Origin: Akkermansiaceae bacterium UBA5020
Lineage (GTDB): Bacteria; Verrucomicrobiota; Verrucomicrobiia; Verrucomicrobiales; DEV007
NCBI GenBank assembly: GCA_002396885.1
Contig: DGXY01000139.1
Span: forward strand, 30,968 to 36,655
Direction of reading: 5' to 3'
DNA: 5,688 bases
Part shown: piece by piece, positions 1 through 5,645 of the stretch
How positions within the stretch are numbered: the stretch's first letter is position 1
Layout of the letters: the number at the start of each line of letters is the position of its first letter
Notes under the pieces: generated by a model
Database searches by the model: none
What the model saw: the letters and a program-made list of their open reading frames with translations, nothing else
What the model was told of the DNA's origin: nothing
Made by a program: the position numbers and the translations under genes

Positions 1-1359
1 GAAAGCCAGCGCATCCGCCTCGCCACCCAGCTCGGCGCGGGCCTCGCCGGCGTTCTTTATGTGTTGGATGAACCGAGCATCGGCCTGCACCAGTCCGACA
101 ACGAAAAGCTCATCGTCACGCTGCAGAATCTCCGCGACGCGGGCAACACCGTCATCGTCGTCGAGCACGACGAAGACACGATCCGCGCTGCCGACCACCT
201 CCTCGATCTCGGACCCGGAGCCGGAGCCCACGGTGGCGAACTGCTCGCCCAAGGCACGCCCGCCGAAGTCGAGGCGAATCCCAAATCCATCACTGGGGCG
301 TTTTTGTCAGGGAAGCGGCGCATCGAGATTCCTGACAAACCCCTCTTCACCGATGGCGATTCACGCGAGCTCGTCATTCGCGGTGCCCGCGAGCACAATC
401 TGAAAAACCTCGAGGTCCGTTTTCCCCTCGGTCGTTTCATCTGTGTCACCGGACTTTCGGGCAGCGGCAAATCGACCCTCGTCGACGACATCCTCCGCCG
501 CGCCCTCTTCCGCCATTTCCACCACAGCAAGGACAAGCCGGGCGAGCATGATGCGATCGAGGGCATGGAGCATCTCGACAAGGCCATCGTCATCGATCAG
601 GCCCCGATCGGACGCAGTCCTCGCTCGAATCCCGCGACCTATGTCGGGCTCTTTGGTCCCATCCGCGATCTCTTCTCCCAGCTCCCCGCCTCGCGGACGA
701 GGGGTTACGAACCGGGACGATTCAGCTTCAATGTCGAAGGCGGTCGCTGCGAGACCTGCCAGGGCGACGGCGCCATCAAGATCGACATGCATTTCATGAC
801 GGATGTCTACGTGACCTGCGAGTCGTGCAACGGACGCCGCTACAATCGCGAGACCCTCGATGTGACCTATCGTGGCAAGAGCATCGCCGACGTCCTCGAA
901 ATGACCGTCGAAGAGGCGCTCGACTTTTTCCAGAAGGTGCCCAAGATCGCCCAGCCCCTCCGCGCCCTGCGTGATGTCGGGCTCGACTACGTCGCCCTCG
1001 GCCAATCGGCCACGACGCTCTCCGGCGGCGAGGCCCAGCGCATCAAACTCGCCACCGAGCTCGGCAAGACGGCCACCGGCAAAACGATCTACCTCCTCGA
1101 CGAGCCGACCACCGGACTGCACTTTGCCGACATCGCCACCTTGCTCGAGGTCTTTTATCGCCTGCGCGACCAGGGGAATACCCTCATCGTCATCGAGCAC
1201 AATCTCGACGTCATCAAATGCGCCGACTGGGTCATCGATCTCGGACCGGGCGGTGGCGGGGCGGGCGGAAAGATCGTCGCGCAAGGCACGCCGGAGGACG
1301 TGGCCAAGGCGAAGGGTTCGCTGACGGGGCGGTATCTGCGGAAGATTCTGAAGCCTTGA
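1..1359 (+). CDS. uvrA: UvrA, excinuclease ABC subunit A (C-terminal half, 5' end outside window)
   Basis: UvrA is the damage-sensing ATPase of nucleotide excision repair; it dimerises and loads UvrB on damaged DNA in the cytoplasm. The 452 visible residues open inside the first ABC signature (ESQRIRLATQL), so about half of the usual roughly 940-residue protein is missing to the left. In order: first Walker B (VLYVLDEPSIGLH, residues 18-30), second Walker A (GLSGSGKST, 151-159), the UvrA-specific SPRSNPATYVG stretch, a zinc module C-X2-C-X19-C-X2-C (Cys250, 253, 273, 276), second signature LSGGEAQ (340-346), second Walker B IYLLDEP (363-369) and H-loop His400. The glycine-rich tail (DLGPGGGGAGG, then GTPEDVA) matches the normal UvrA end, so the C-terminus is complete and nothing looks broken. 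No neighbour is a repair gene, and uvrA usually stands alone. Identity is essentially certain from motif order. Confidence 0.98.
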   Translation, partial: ESQRIRLATQLGAGLAGVLYVLDEPSIGLHQSDNEKLIVTLQNLRDAGNTVIVVEHDEDTIRAADHLLDLGPGAGAHGGELLAQGTPAEVEANPKSITGAFLSGKRRIEIPDKPLFTDGDSRELVIRGAREHNLKNLEVRFPLGRFICVTGLSGSGKSTLVDDILRRALFRHFHHSKDKPGEHDAIEGMEHLDKAIVIDQAPIGRSPRSNPATYVGLFGPIRDLFSQLPASRTRGYEPGRFSFNVEGGRCETCQGDGAIKIDMHFMTDVYVTCESCNGRRYNRETLDVTYRGKSIADVLEMTVEEALDFFQKVPKIAQPLRALRDVGLDYVALGQSATTLSGGEAQRIKLATELGKTATGKTIYLLDEPTTGLHFADIATLLEVFYRLRDQGNTLIVIEHNLDVIKCADWVIDLGPGGGGAGGKIVAQGTPEDVAKAKGSLTGRYLRKILKP

Positions 1360-1406
1360 ACCGGGTCGAACCGCCGTGGATTTTTACCAATTTTCCCCTT
1401 CCCTTA

Positions 1407-1420
1407 CCCGAAAAATCGGG
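1407..1420. other. Small perfect hairpin downstream of uvrA
   Basis: Arms CCCGA and TCGGG enclose a loop of four A, beginning 47 nt after the uvrA stop. On the plus strand no T-run follows, so it is not a canonical intrinsic terminator. It may mark the uvrA 3' end or be chance. The rest of the 127 bp gap up to the lipoprotein gene is a pyrimidine-rich stretch and then an A/C-rich leader. I see no convincing sigma-70 promoter; the best pair, TTACCC with TGATAT at 17 bp spacing, is weak. Confidence 0.25.
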
Positions 1421-1486
1421 ACAATCTGATATCGCGTCGGACACGGCGCGAATCAAACCAAACCACAAGCAACTCGATTCCCTCCT

Positions 1487-1714
1487 ATGAAATCTTCGAT
1501 CAAACTCACGCTCTTCTCAGCCGTCGCGGCCACTTCTCTCCTTGTCTCCTGCACTCCCGGTGAAAAAGGGGCCGTCGTCGGCGGTGCGATCGGAGCGGGC
1601 ACGGGCGCCCTCATCGGTGACGGCACTGGTGCCCTCATCGGTGGCGCGGTCGGCGCCGTGGCTGGCTCGGCCATTGCCAAGAACAACGCGAAGAAGAAGT
1701 ATTACGGCTATTGA
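1487..1714 (+). CDS. Small glycine-zipper lipoprotein
   Basis: This 75-residue protein has a classic lipoprotein signal: MKSSIK basic N-region, hydrophobic core LTLFSAVAATSLL, and lipobox L-V-S-C with Cys22 as the predicted lipidated residue. Asp is absent at +2 (Thr23), so outer-membrane sorting would be expected under the E. coli rule, which may not hold here. After the Cys comes a glycine zipper of repeated GAxxGxxxG/GALIG units (GGAIGAGTGALIG, then GTGALIGGAVGAVAGSAI, residues about 31-61), a membrane-associating or self-packing motif seen in small OmpA-linked and SlyB/osmotically induced (YMGG-type) lipoproteins. It ends in a basic-aromatic tail (AKKKYYGY). The ATG directly follows CCTCCT with no Shine-Dalgarno sequence, but the perfect signal peptide fixes this start. 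It faces the oxidoreductase gene tail-to-tail across a repeat hairpin. Its exact role is unknown; envelope stabilisation is a guess from the family. Confidence 0.85.
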   Translation: MKSSIKLTLFSAVAATSLLVSCTPGEKGAVVGGAIGAGTGALIGDGTGALIGGAVGAVAGSAIAKNNAKKKYYGY

Positions 1715-1720
1715 TCGGCC

Positions 1721-1810
1721 CCTCCTACTCTTACTCTTACCTCATACTCCTACTCAGAAAAGGACGACCAAAAGACGCCCGCTGAGTATGAGTATGAGTA
1801 TGAGTATGAG
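1721..1810. repeat. Hexanucleotide-repeat inverted repeat between convergent genes (possible bidirectional terminator)
   Basis: The right arm (1782-1810) is CTGAG followed by four TATGAG hexamers. The left arm (about 1728-1757) is a degenerate TACTCT/TACTCC series ending CTCAG. Read as reverse complements, the arms pair over about 29 positions with three mismatches and one single-base bulge, around a 24-nt loop (1758-1781). The innermost 17 bp contain only one mismatch. The element begins just after the lipoprotein stop and ends 3 nt before the oxidoreductase stop, so it serves the 3' ends of both convergent transcripts. There is no T-run, so it is not a textbook rho-independent terminator. 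It could instead be a 3' stability hairpin or a transcription barrier. The near-perfect right arm against a degenerate left arm suggests repeat slippage on one side. Confidence 0.7.
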
Positions 1811-1813
1811 CTT

Positions 1814-3148
1814 TCAGGTCGGATAAACCCAAGGTTCCCGGTATTCCCGCTTGAGCAGGGCATTCGCTTCCTCATCATCGGGGAAACGCTCGCTCGCTCC
1901 ATCCCACTTCACGCTGCGGCCGAGTTTCTGGCTGATCATGCCGAGCAGGCTCATGTTCGTGGCGAGGTGGCCGATCTCGACATCGGCGACGGGATGCCGC
2001 TTTGCCTCGATCGAGTCGATGAAGTCGCGCCAGAGCGGCGGCACGTTGTGACCGTCCTTCTCGTCGTCGAATTTCGGATCCTCGCGCACGACGGGGCCCT
2101 TGCCATCGGCCGGATAAAAGGACCATCCGTCGCGCCAGCCCATGTGGAAGATGCCCTTCGACCCGTAGAAGTAACATCCCACCTTCGACTTCTCGGTCTC
2201 GTTCCCGGCGAAGCGGCGGTGTTCCCACACCGCGGTGAATTTCTCGAACTCGTAGGTCACGACCTGATGATCGGGCGAGTCGGAGGTCTGCTCTTTTTCG
2301 TTCAGCACCACCGGCCCCTTCACGGGACGTCCACCCGCCGAGAAGATCGTCTTGGGATGTTTTTCCTCCGACCACCAGAGGATCTGGTCGAGCCAGTGGA
2401 CGCCCCAGTCGCCGAGAATGCCGTTCGCGAAGTCGAGGTAATTGCGAAAGCCGCCCGGATGGATGCGTTTGTTGAAGGGCCGCAGCGGAGCGGGACCACA
2501 ATAGAGATCCCAGTCGAGATTCATCGGCACCGGATCATTCGGCGTGGGCGTCTCGACTCCACCCGGACTGTGGGCAAAGGCGCGGATCATGCCGATCTCG
2601 CCGGCACCCCCTTCCTTGAGAAATTTCATCCCGCTGACGTGGTGAGGGCCGATGCGGCGGTGCATGCCTACCTGCACGGTGCGTTCGTACGCCCGCGCCG
2701 CCTTCACCATCGCCCGGCTCTCGAGGATGGTGTGGCCGGTCGGCTTTTCGACAAAGACGTGCGCACCCGCCTCGATGCAGGCGATGCCCTGGAGGGCGTG
2801 CCAATGATCCGGGGTCGAGATGATCGCGATCTCGATCTTTTCCTTCTCCAGCATCTCCCGGTAGTCGCGGTAGGTCGCGGGCGGTTTCCCGGTTAGGCTC
2901 TCGACATCGTCGGCCGAGACCTCGAGCTCGTCGGCATCGACATCGCATAGAGCGACGACATCCACCGATCCGTCGGCGATCGCGACCCGGAGGATGTTCA
3001 TCCCCCACCAGCCCGAGCCGATCAGGGCGGTGCGGTATTTTTTGCCCGTCTTCGACTGGGCCTTCACCCAGGGGGCAAACAAGGGACCGGAAAGCGCCGC
3101 CGCTCCCGCGGCGGTCTGGAGGAAATGACGTCGGTTGGTGGGATTCAT
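1814..3148 (-). CDS. Tat-exported Gfo/Idh/MocA family oxidoreductase
   Basis: This 444-residue protein is a probable NAD(P)-dependent oxidoreductase of the glucose-fructose oxidoreductase/inositol dehydrogenase/MocA family. The N-terminus carries a twin-arginine signal (NRRHFLQ at 5-11, then an Ala/Gly-rich core ending near WVKAQ, residue 31), so it should be exported folded, with cofactor bound, to the periplasm. The Rossmann fold follows: GSGWWG at 44-49, Asp69 closing strand 2 (ALCD) to hold the adenosine ribose, STPDHWH at 111-117, and the family hallmark EKP at 134-136. The C-terminal domain has the catalytic-type D-x3-H motif (Asp247/His251 in GDWGVHW). The end, REPWVYPT, resembles many Planctomycetota/Verrucomicrobiota homologues. 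The ATG at 3148 is chosen because it places the Tat motif at residue 5; the reading frame stays open far upstream, but that part is antisense to ldhA. The substrate cannot be read; sugars or cyclitols are typical. It is divergent from ldhA. Confidence 0.93.
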   Translation of the reverse strand: MNPTNRRHFLQTAAGAAALSGPLFAPWVKAQSKTGKKYRTALIGSGWWGMNILRVAIADGSVDVVALCDVDADELEVSADDVESLTGKPPATYRDYREMLEKEKIEIAIISTPDHWHALQGIACIEAGAHVFVEKPTGHTILESRAMVKAARAYERTVQVGMHRRIGPHHVSGMKFLKEGGAGEIGMIRAFAHSPGGVETPTPNDPVPMNLDWDLYCGPAPLRPFNKRIHPGGFRNYLDFANGILGDWGVHWLDQILWWSEEKHPKTIFSAGGRPVKGPVVLNEKEQTSDSPDHQVVTYEFEKFTAVWEHRRFAGNETEKSKVGCYFYGSKGIFHMGWRDGWSFYPADGKGPVVREDPKFDDEKDGHNVPPLWRDFIDSIEAKRHPVADVEIGHLATNMSLLGMISQKLGRSVKWDGASERFPDDEEANALLKREYREPWVYPT

Positions 3149-3263
3149 CGTTCGGGGAAAGGTGGCATCGAGGTCCGTCCTGCGCGACCTACGTGATTCC
3201 GATGATGAAGCCGACGGCAGGAAATGCCAAGTCCGATTACGGAGAGCGCCGACTTCCCCGTAA

Positions 3264-3283
3264 CGAAATTCGTGAGAATTTCG
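3264..3283. promoter_or_regulatory. 20-bp palindrome, site 1 of a pair (operator-like)
   Basis: Perfect 8-bp arms CGAAATTC and GAATTTCG flank a 4-bp centre GTGA. Against the reverse complement of site 2 it differs only in two symmetric base pairs, so symmetry is preserved. The centres of the two sites are 31 bp apart, close to three helical turns, which would put two bound dimers on one DNA face. I cannot name the binding protein; the alternative is a repeated RNA or DNA hairpin unit. Confidence 0.55.
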
Positions 3284-3294
3284 CCCGACGGCGG

Positions 3295-3314
3295 AGAAAC
3301 TCTCACGAGTTTCT
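3295..3314. promoter_or_regulatory. 20-bp palindrome, site 2 of a pair (operator-like)
   Basis: Perfect 8-bp arms AGAAACTC and GAGTTTCT flank the centre TCAC, which is the reverse complement of the GTGA centre of site 1. The site lies in opposite orientation to site 1. The two positions that change do so as complementary pairs (C:G to A:T at the outer edge, T:A to C:G inside), which suggests selection for the dyad itself. Confidence 0.55.
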
Positions 3315-3366
3315 TTACGGCCCGAGCTTCCAAGAAGAGCAATTGCCGGGGCGGATGCGTGTGGCA

Positions 3367-3392
3367 GATTACGGAGCATGACGTCCGTAATC
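3367..3392. promoter_or_regulatory. Start-proximal dyad upstream of ldhA
   Basis: Perfect 9-bp arms GATTACGGA and TCCGTAATC are separated by 8 nt, ending 5 nt before the first of two tandem ATG codons of ldhA. If transcribed, the hairpin would cover the ribosome landing region; if bound as DNA, it would block early transcription. One more copy of the left arm occurs at 3235-3243. The spacing and perfect symmetry support a regulatory role, but no known operator (for example the Rex consensus) matches. Confidence 0.55.
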
Positions 3393-3400
3393 CAACGATG

Positions 3401-4402
3401 ATGAAAGTCCCCTTCTACGACGCCAAGCCCTACGACCACCTTTTTTTCGTCCCGGCGGGCGAATCTCTCGGAGTGGAGTTCCAGTTCCACGCCTTCCGGC
3501 TCAACGCCGACACCGCCGCTAGCGCGGCAGGAGCAAAGGCCGTCTGCGTCTTCGTGAACGACACGATCGACCGCGCCTGCCTCGAGGCTCTCGCCAAACA
3601 GGGCGTCCGCCTCGTCGCCCTGCGCTGCGCCGGATTCAACCAGGTCGATCTCCGGGCCGCCGCCGAGCTCGGTATCCGCATCGCGCGTGTCCCCGCGTAT
3701 TCGCCTCACGCCGTTGCCGAGCATGCCGTGGCTCTGCTCCTCACCCTCAACCGCAAGACGCACCGAGCCTACAACCGCGTCCGCGAACACAACTTTTCCC
3801 TCAACGGCCTCGTCGGCTTCGACCTCCACGGGCGCACCGCCGGCATCGTCGGGACGGGCAAGATCGGCAAAATCACCGCGCAGATCTTCAAGGGTTTCGG
3901 GATGGAGGTGCTCGTCTACGATCTTTACCCGGACGAAGCGTGGGCCTCGGCAACGGGCGCCACCTACCTCGGGCTCGACGACCTCCTCTCGCGCGCCCAC
4001 GTCGTCTCCTTGCACACGCCACTCACGCGCGAGACCCATTACCTCATCAACGAACGCACCCTCGCGATGATGAAAGAAGGCGCCTACCTCATCAACACGA
4101 GCCGCGGAGGACTCATCGACACGGCCGCCCTCATCGAGTCGCTCAAGCAGGGGAAACTCGGTGGCGTCGCCCTCGACGTCTACGAAATCGAGGAAGGCGT
4201 CTTCTTCGAGGATCTCTCCCACGAAGTCCTCCAGGACGACGACCTCGCCCGCCTCCTCAGCTTTCCAAACGTCCTCGTCACCTCGCACCAGGGATTCCTC
4301 ACCGAAGAGGCGCTTTCCGAAATCGCGAGGGTGACCACCGGGAATCTCGCAAGTTTTGGCAAGGGGGATGAATTGCAGGCCGGGACGGAAGTCAGGCCTT
4401 AG
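3401..4402 (+). CDS. ldhA: D-lactate dehydrogenase (LdhA-type D-2-hydroxyacid dehydrogenase)
   Basis: This 333-residue cytoplasmic enzyme reduces pyruvate to D-lactate with NADH, regenerating NAD+ in fermentation. It closely resembles E. coli LdhA by memory: VCVFVNDTIDR (48-58), LRCAGFNQVDL (74-84), VPAYSPHAVAEHA (97-109), LNRKTHRAYNRVRE (116-129) and NFSLNGLVGFDLHGRTAG (131-148). The NAD motif GTGKIG is at 151-156, with Asp174 (VYDLYP) selecting NADH. The catalytic trio is present: Arg235 (NTSRGG), Glu262 (DVYEIEE) and His296 (SHQGF). Length is normal for the family, about 330. Two ATGs stand in tandem; the second is chosen because MKVPFYD aligns with the E. coli start MKLAVYS, but 3398 is equally possible. 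The frame is open back to 3224 through palindromic non-coding DNA. No Shine-Dalgarno sequence is visible, and a 26-bp dyad sits just upstream. It is divergent from the oxidoreductase; the desaturase gene follows. Confidence 0.95.
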   Translation: MKVPFYDAKPYDHLFFVPAGESLGVEFQFHAFRLNADTAASAAGAKAVCVFVNDTIDRACLEALAKQGVRLVALRCAGFNQVDLRAAAELGIRIARVPAYSPHAVAEHAVALLLTLNRKTHRAYNRVREHNFSLNGLVGFDLHGRTAGIVGTGKIGKITAQIFKGFGMEVLVYDLYPDEAWASATGATYLGLDDLLSRAHVVSLHTPLTRETHYLINERTLAMMKEGAYLINTSRGGLIDTAALIESLKQGKLGGVALDVYEIEEGVFFEDLSHEVLQDDDLARLLSFPNVLVTSHQGFLTEEALSEIARVTTGNLASFGKGDELQAGTEVRP

Positions 4403-4409
4403 AGCGGAA

Positions 4410-4426
4410 TGGCGTTCAGCACGCCA
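4410..4426 (+). other. Small hairpin after ldhA
   Basis: Arms TGGCGT and ACGCCA enclose TCAGC, starting 8 nt after the ldhA stop. No T-run follows, so termination is doubtful. The remaining sequence up to the desaturase start shows no clear promoter; TTGCCT and TTGGAT at 17 bp spacing is only a weak match. Confidence 0.3.
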
Positions 4427-4523
4427 AATCGTGCGCAGCCTTTTCCCAAAGCCTGCATTGCAAAATGGCGCCCGCCGACCGACCCTTGCCTGGGAGAACC
4501 TTCCGGTTTTGGATCGTTCGATC

Positions 4524-5603
4524 ATGGAAAATCCCCCCACAGACAAGGCGAGCCGACGCGAGGCGATGGCCAAGTGGAAAGCCATCGTCGCAGAATACCA
4601 GAAGCCCAACCGCTGGCGCGCCAGTTGGCAGTTGCTCAACACCATCGGGACCTACCTGCTCGTCTGGTATCTTCTCTACCTGAGCCTCTCGATTTCCTGG
4701 TGGCTCACGGCCCCGCTCGCGATCCTCGCCGGCGGACTGCTCATCCGGGTCTTCATCATTTTTCACGACTGCGGACACCATTCCTTTTTCCGCTCGTCTT
4801 GGGCGAACGATTTCTGGGGATTCATCACCGGTCTCCTCACCTTCACCCCCTACTACCATTGGCGGTGGGAACACTCCATCCACCACTCCGCCGCCGGCGA
4901 TCTCGATCGGCGCGGCGTCGGCGACATCTGGACCCTCACCGTCGAGGAATACCTCCAGTCGTCCCGCGGACGTCGTTTCGCCTATCAGCTCGCGCGGAAT
5001 CCCGTGATCCTTTTTTTCATCGCCCCGCTCTTCCTCTTTCTCGTCCGCCAACGCTTCCCCTCGAAAGGCGCCAAACCGCGCGAGCTTATCTCAGTCTGGA
5101 CCATGAATCTCGCGATTGCCGTCATGGTCGGCACCCTCATTTATTTCTTCGGATTCCTTCCCTGGCTCTTCATCCAGCTCATCGTCACCGGCGTGGCGGG
5201 TGGTGGTGGGGTCTGGCTCTTTTATGTCCAGCACCAGTTCGAGGACGTCTATTGGGAGCGCAGTGAAAACTGGGACTACACCGCCGCCGCCCTCCAGGGC
5301 AGCTCCTTCTACAAACTGCCAAAGATCCTCCAATGGTTCTCCGGCAACATCGGTTTTCATCACATCCACCATCTGAGTCCGCGCATTCCCAACTACCACC
5401 TCGAGGCCTGCCATCGCTCCGATCCCCTCTTCGCGAGCGTGCCCCCGACGACCCTCTTCGGCAGCCTGAAATCGCTCCGCTTCCGCCTCTGGGATGAAAC
5501 CTCCGGCACCCTCGTCAGCTTCCGGAAGGCACGCCAGCGTCGTGCCGAAGCCGCGGCAGAGAAGGCGAAAGAGGCCGCTGGGAAAAAAGCGGGGGATTTG
5601 TGA
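4524..5603 (+). CDS. Membrane fatty acid desaturase (three histidine boxes)
   Basis: This 359-residue integral membrane di-iron desaturase introduces a double bond into acyl chains of membrane lipids using O2 and an electron donor. All three histidine clusters are present: HDCGHH at 81-86, HSIHH at 117-121, and HHIHH at 279-283 (the HxxHH form), plus the conserved QHQFEDVYW (236-244). The stretch GDLDRRGVGDIWTLTVEEY (125-143) resembles the Bacillus Des/cyanobacterial DesA branch, suggesting delta-5, delta-12 or similar acyl-lipid desaturation; regiospecificity cannot be read. Hydrophobic segments lie near 41-60, 62-80, 98-112, 159-174, 191-211 and 213-233. The tail (about 334-359) is Lys/Ala/Glu-rich, probably a cytosolic helix. 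The ATG at 4524 gives a short polar N-terminus; the frame is open back into ldhA, but that extension is not desaturase-like. No Shine-Dalgarno sequence. It may be co-transcribed with ldhA or have its own promoter. Such genes are often cold-induced. Confidence 0.93.
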   Translation: MENPPTDKASRREAMAKWKAIVAEYQKPNRWRASWQLLNTIGTYLLVWYLLYLSLSISWWLTAPLAILAGGLLIRVFIIFHDCGHHSFFRSSWANDFWGFITGLLTFTPYYHWRWEHSIHHSAAGDLDRRGVGDIWTLTVEEYLQSSRGRRFAYQLARNPVILFFIAPLFLFLVRQRFPSKGAKPRELISVWTMNLAIAVMVGTLIYFFGFLPWLFIQLIVTGVAGGGGVWLFYVQHQFEDVYWERSENWDYTAAALQGSSFYKLPKILQWFSGNIGFHHIHHLSPRIPNYHLEACHRSDPLFASVPPTTLFGSLKSLRFRLWDETSGTLVSFRKARQRRAEAAAEKAKEAAGKKAGDL

Positions 5604-5615
5604 TTCGTAGGGGGA

Positions 5616-5645
5616 CGGTTTGCAAAAACCGCTCGACCACTTTTT
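5616..5645 (+). terminator. Possible terminator of the desaturase gene
   Basis: A perfect 6-bp hairpin (CGGTTT, loop GCAA, AAACCG) begins 12 nt after the stop. A T5 run follows only after a 9-nt gap, further than in a canonical intrinsic terminator, and the stem is half A:T. It may act together with the repeat tract that starts in the T-run. Confidence 0.35.

Larger units (their letters stand above)
3258..3320. repeat. REP/BIME-like 25-bp inverted repeat with 13-nt loop
   Basis: Arms 3258-3282 and 3296-3320 are reverse complements at 22 of 25 positions, around the 13-nt loop 3283-3295. Each arm also holds its own internal palindrome, listed separately. This nested, head-to-head arrangement resembles REP doublets (BIMEs) or a paired operator. 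It sits between two divergent start codons, where a terminator is not expected. It is non-coding: nearby open frames in both directions have no recognisable protein signature. Confidence 0.7.

Noticed and set aside
361..1284. 307-residue minus-strand reading frame within uvrA
   Set aside because: It is antisense to highly conserved UvrA motifs, has low-complexity acidic and Ala/Gly-rich composition, and shows no domain signature.
1542..1826. 94-residue frame ending in an MSMSMSMS repeat
   Set aside because: It overlaps the lipoprotein gene in another frame, and its tail is only a translation of the GAGTAT hexamer repeat.
1967..2896. 309-residue plus-strand reading frame inside the oxidoreductase gene
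   Set aside because: It is a shadow of the clear Gfo/Idh/MocA coding frame on the other strand, with no recognisable motif.
3258..3320. CRISPR array
   Set aside because: Only two inverted units with a 13-nt loop are present; there are no direct repeats with regular spacers and no cas gene.
3343..3371. Sigma-70 promoter for ldhA (TTGCCG, 17 bp, AGATTA)
   Set aside because: The -10 element hardly matches the consensus, so it cannot be supported by reading alone.
3258..3392. Rex (NADH-sensing) operator controlling ldhA
   Set aside because: Rex sites are built on TTGTGA/TCACAA-type arms with a long A/T centre; none of the dyads here has these arms, although GTGA and TCAC occur in the palindrome centres.
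3224..3400. N-terminal extension of LdhA
   Set aside because: The frame is open, but the stretch encodes the palindromic elements and extends beyond the family's usual start; MKVPFYD aligns with known LdhA N-termini.
4356..4523. N-terminal extension of the desaturase overlapping ldhA
   Set aside because: It would overlap ldhA by about 47 bp and adds Arg/Pro-rich sequence unlike desaturase N-termini; MENPPTDK is the more natural start.
3149..4645. Upstream in-frame extension that would make the oxidoreductase about 943 residues on the minus strand
   Set aside because: It runs antisense through ldhA and the start of the desaturase and resembles no protein. The Tat signal at 3148 is a natural N-terminus; the open frame is a by-product of GC-rich codon use.
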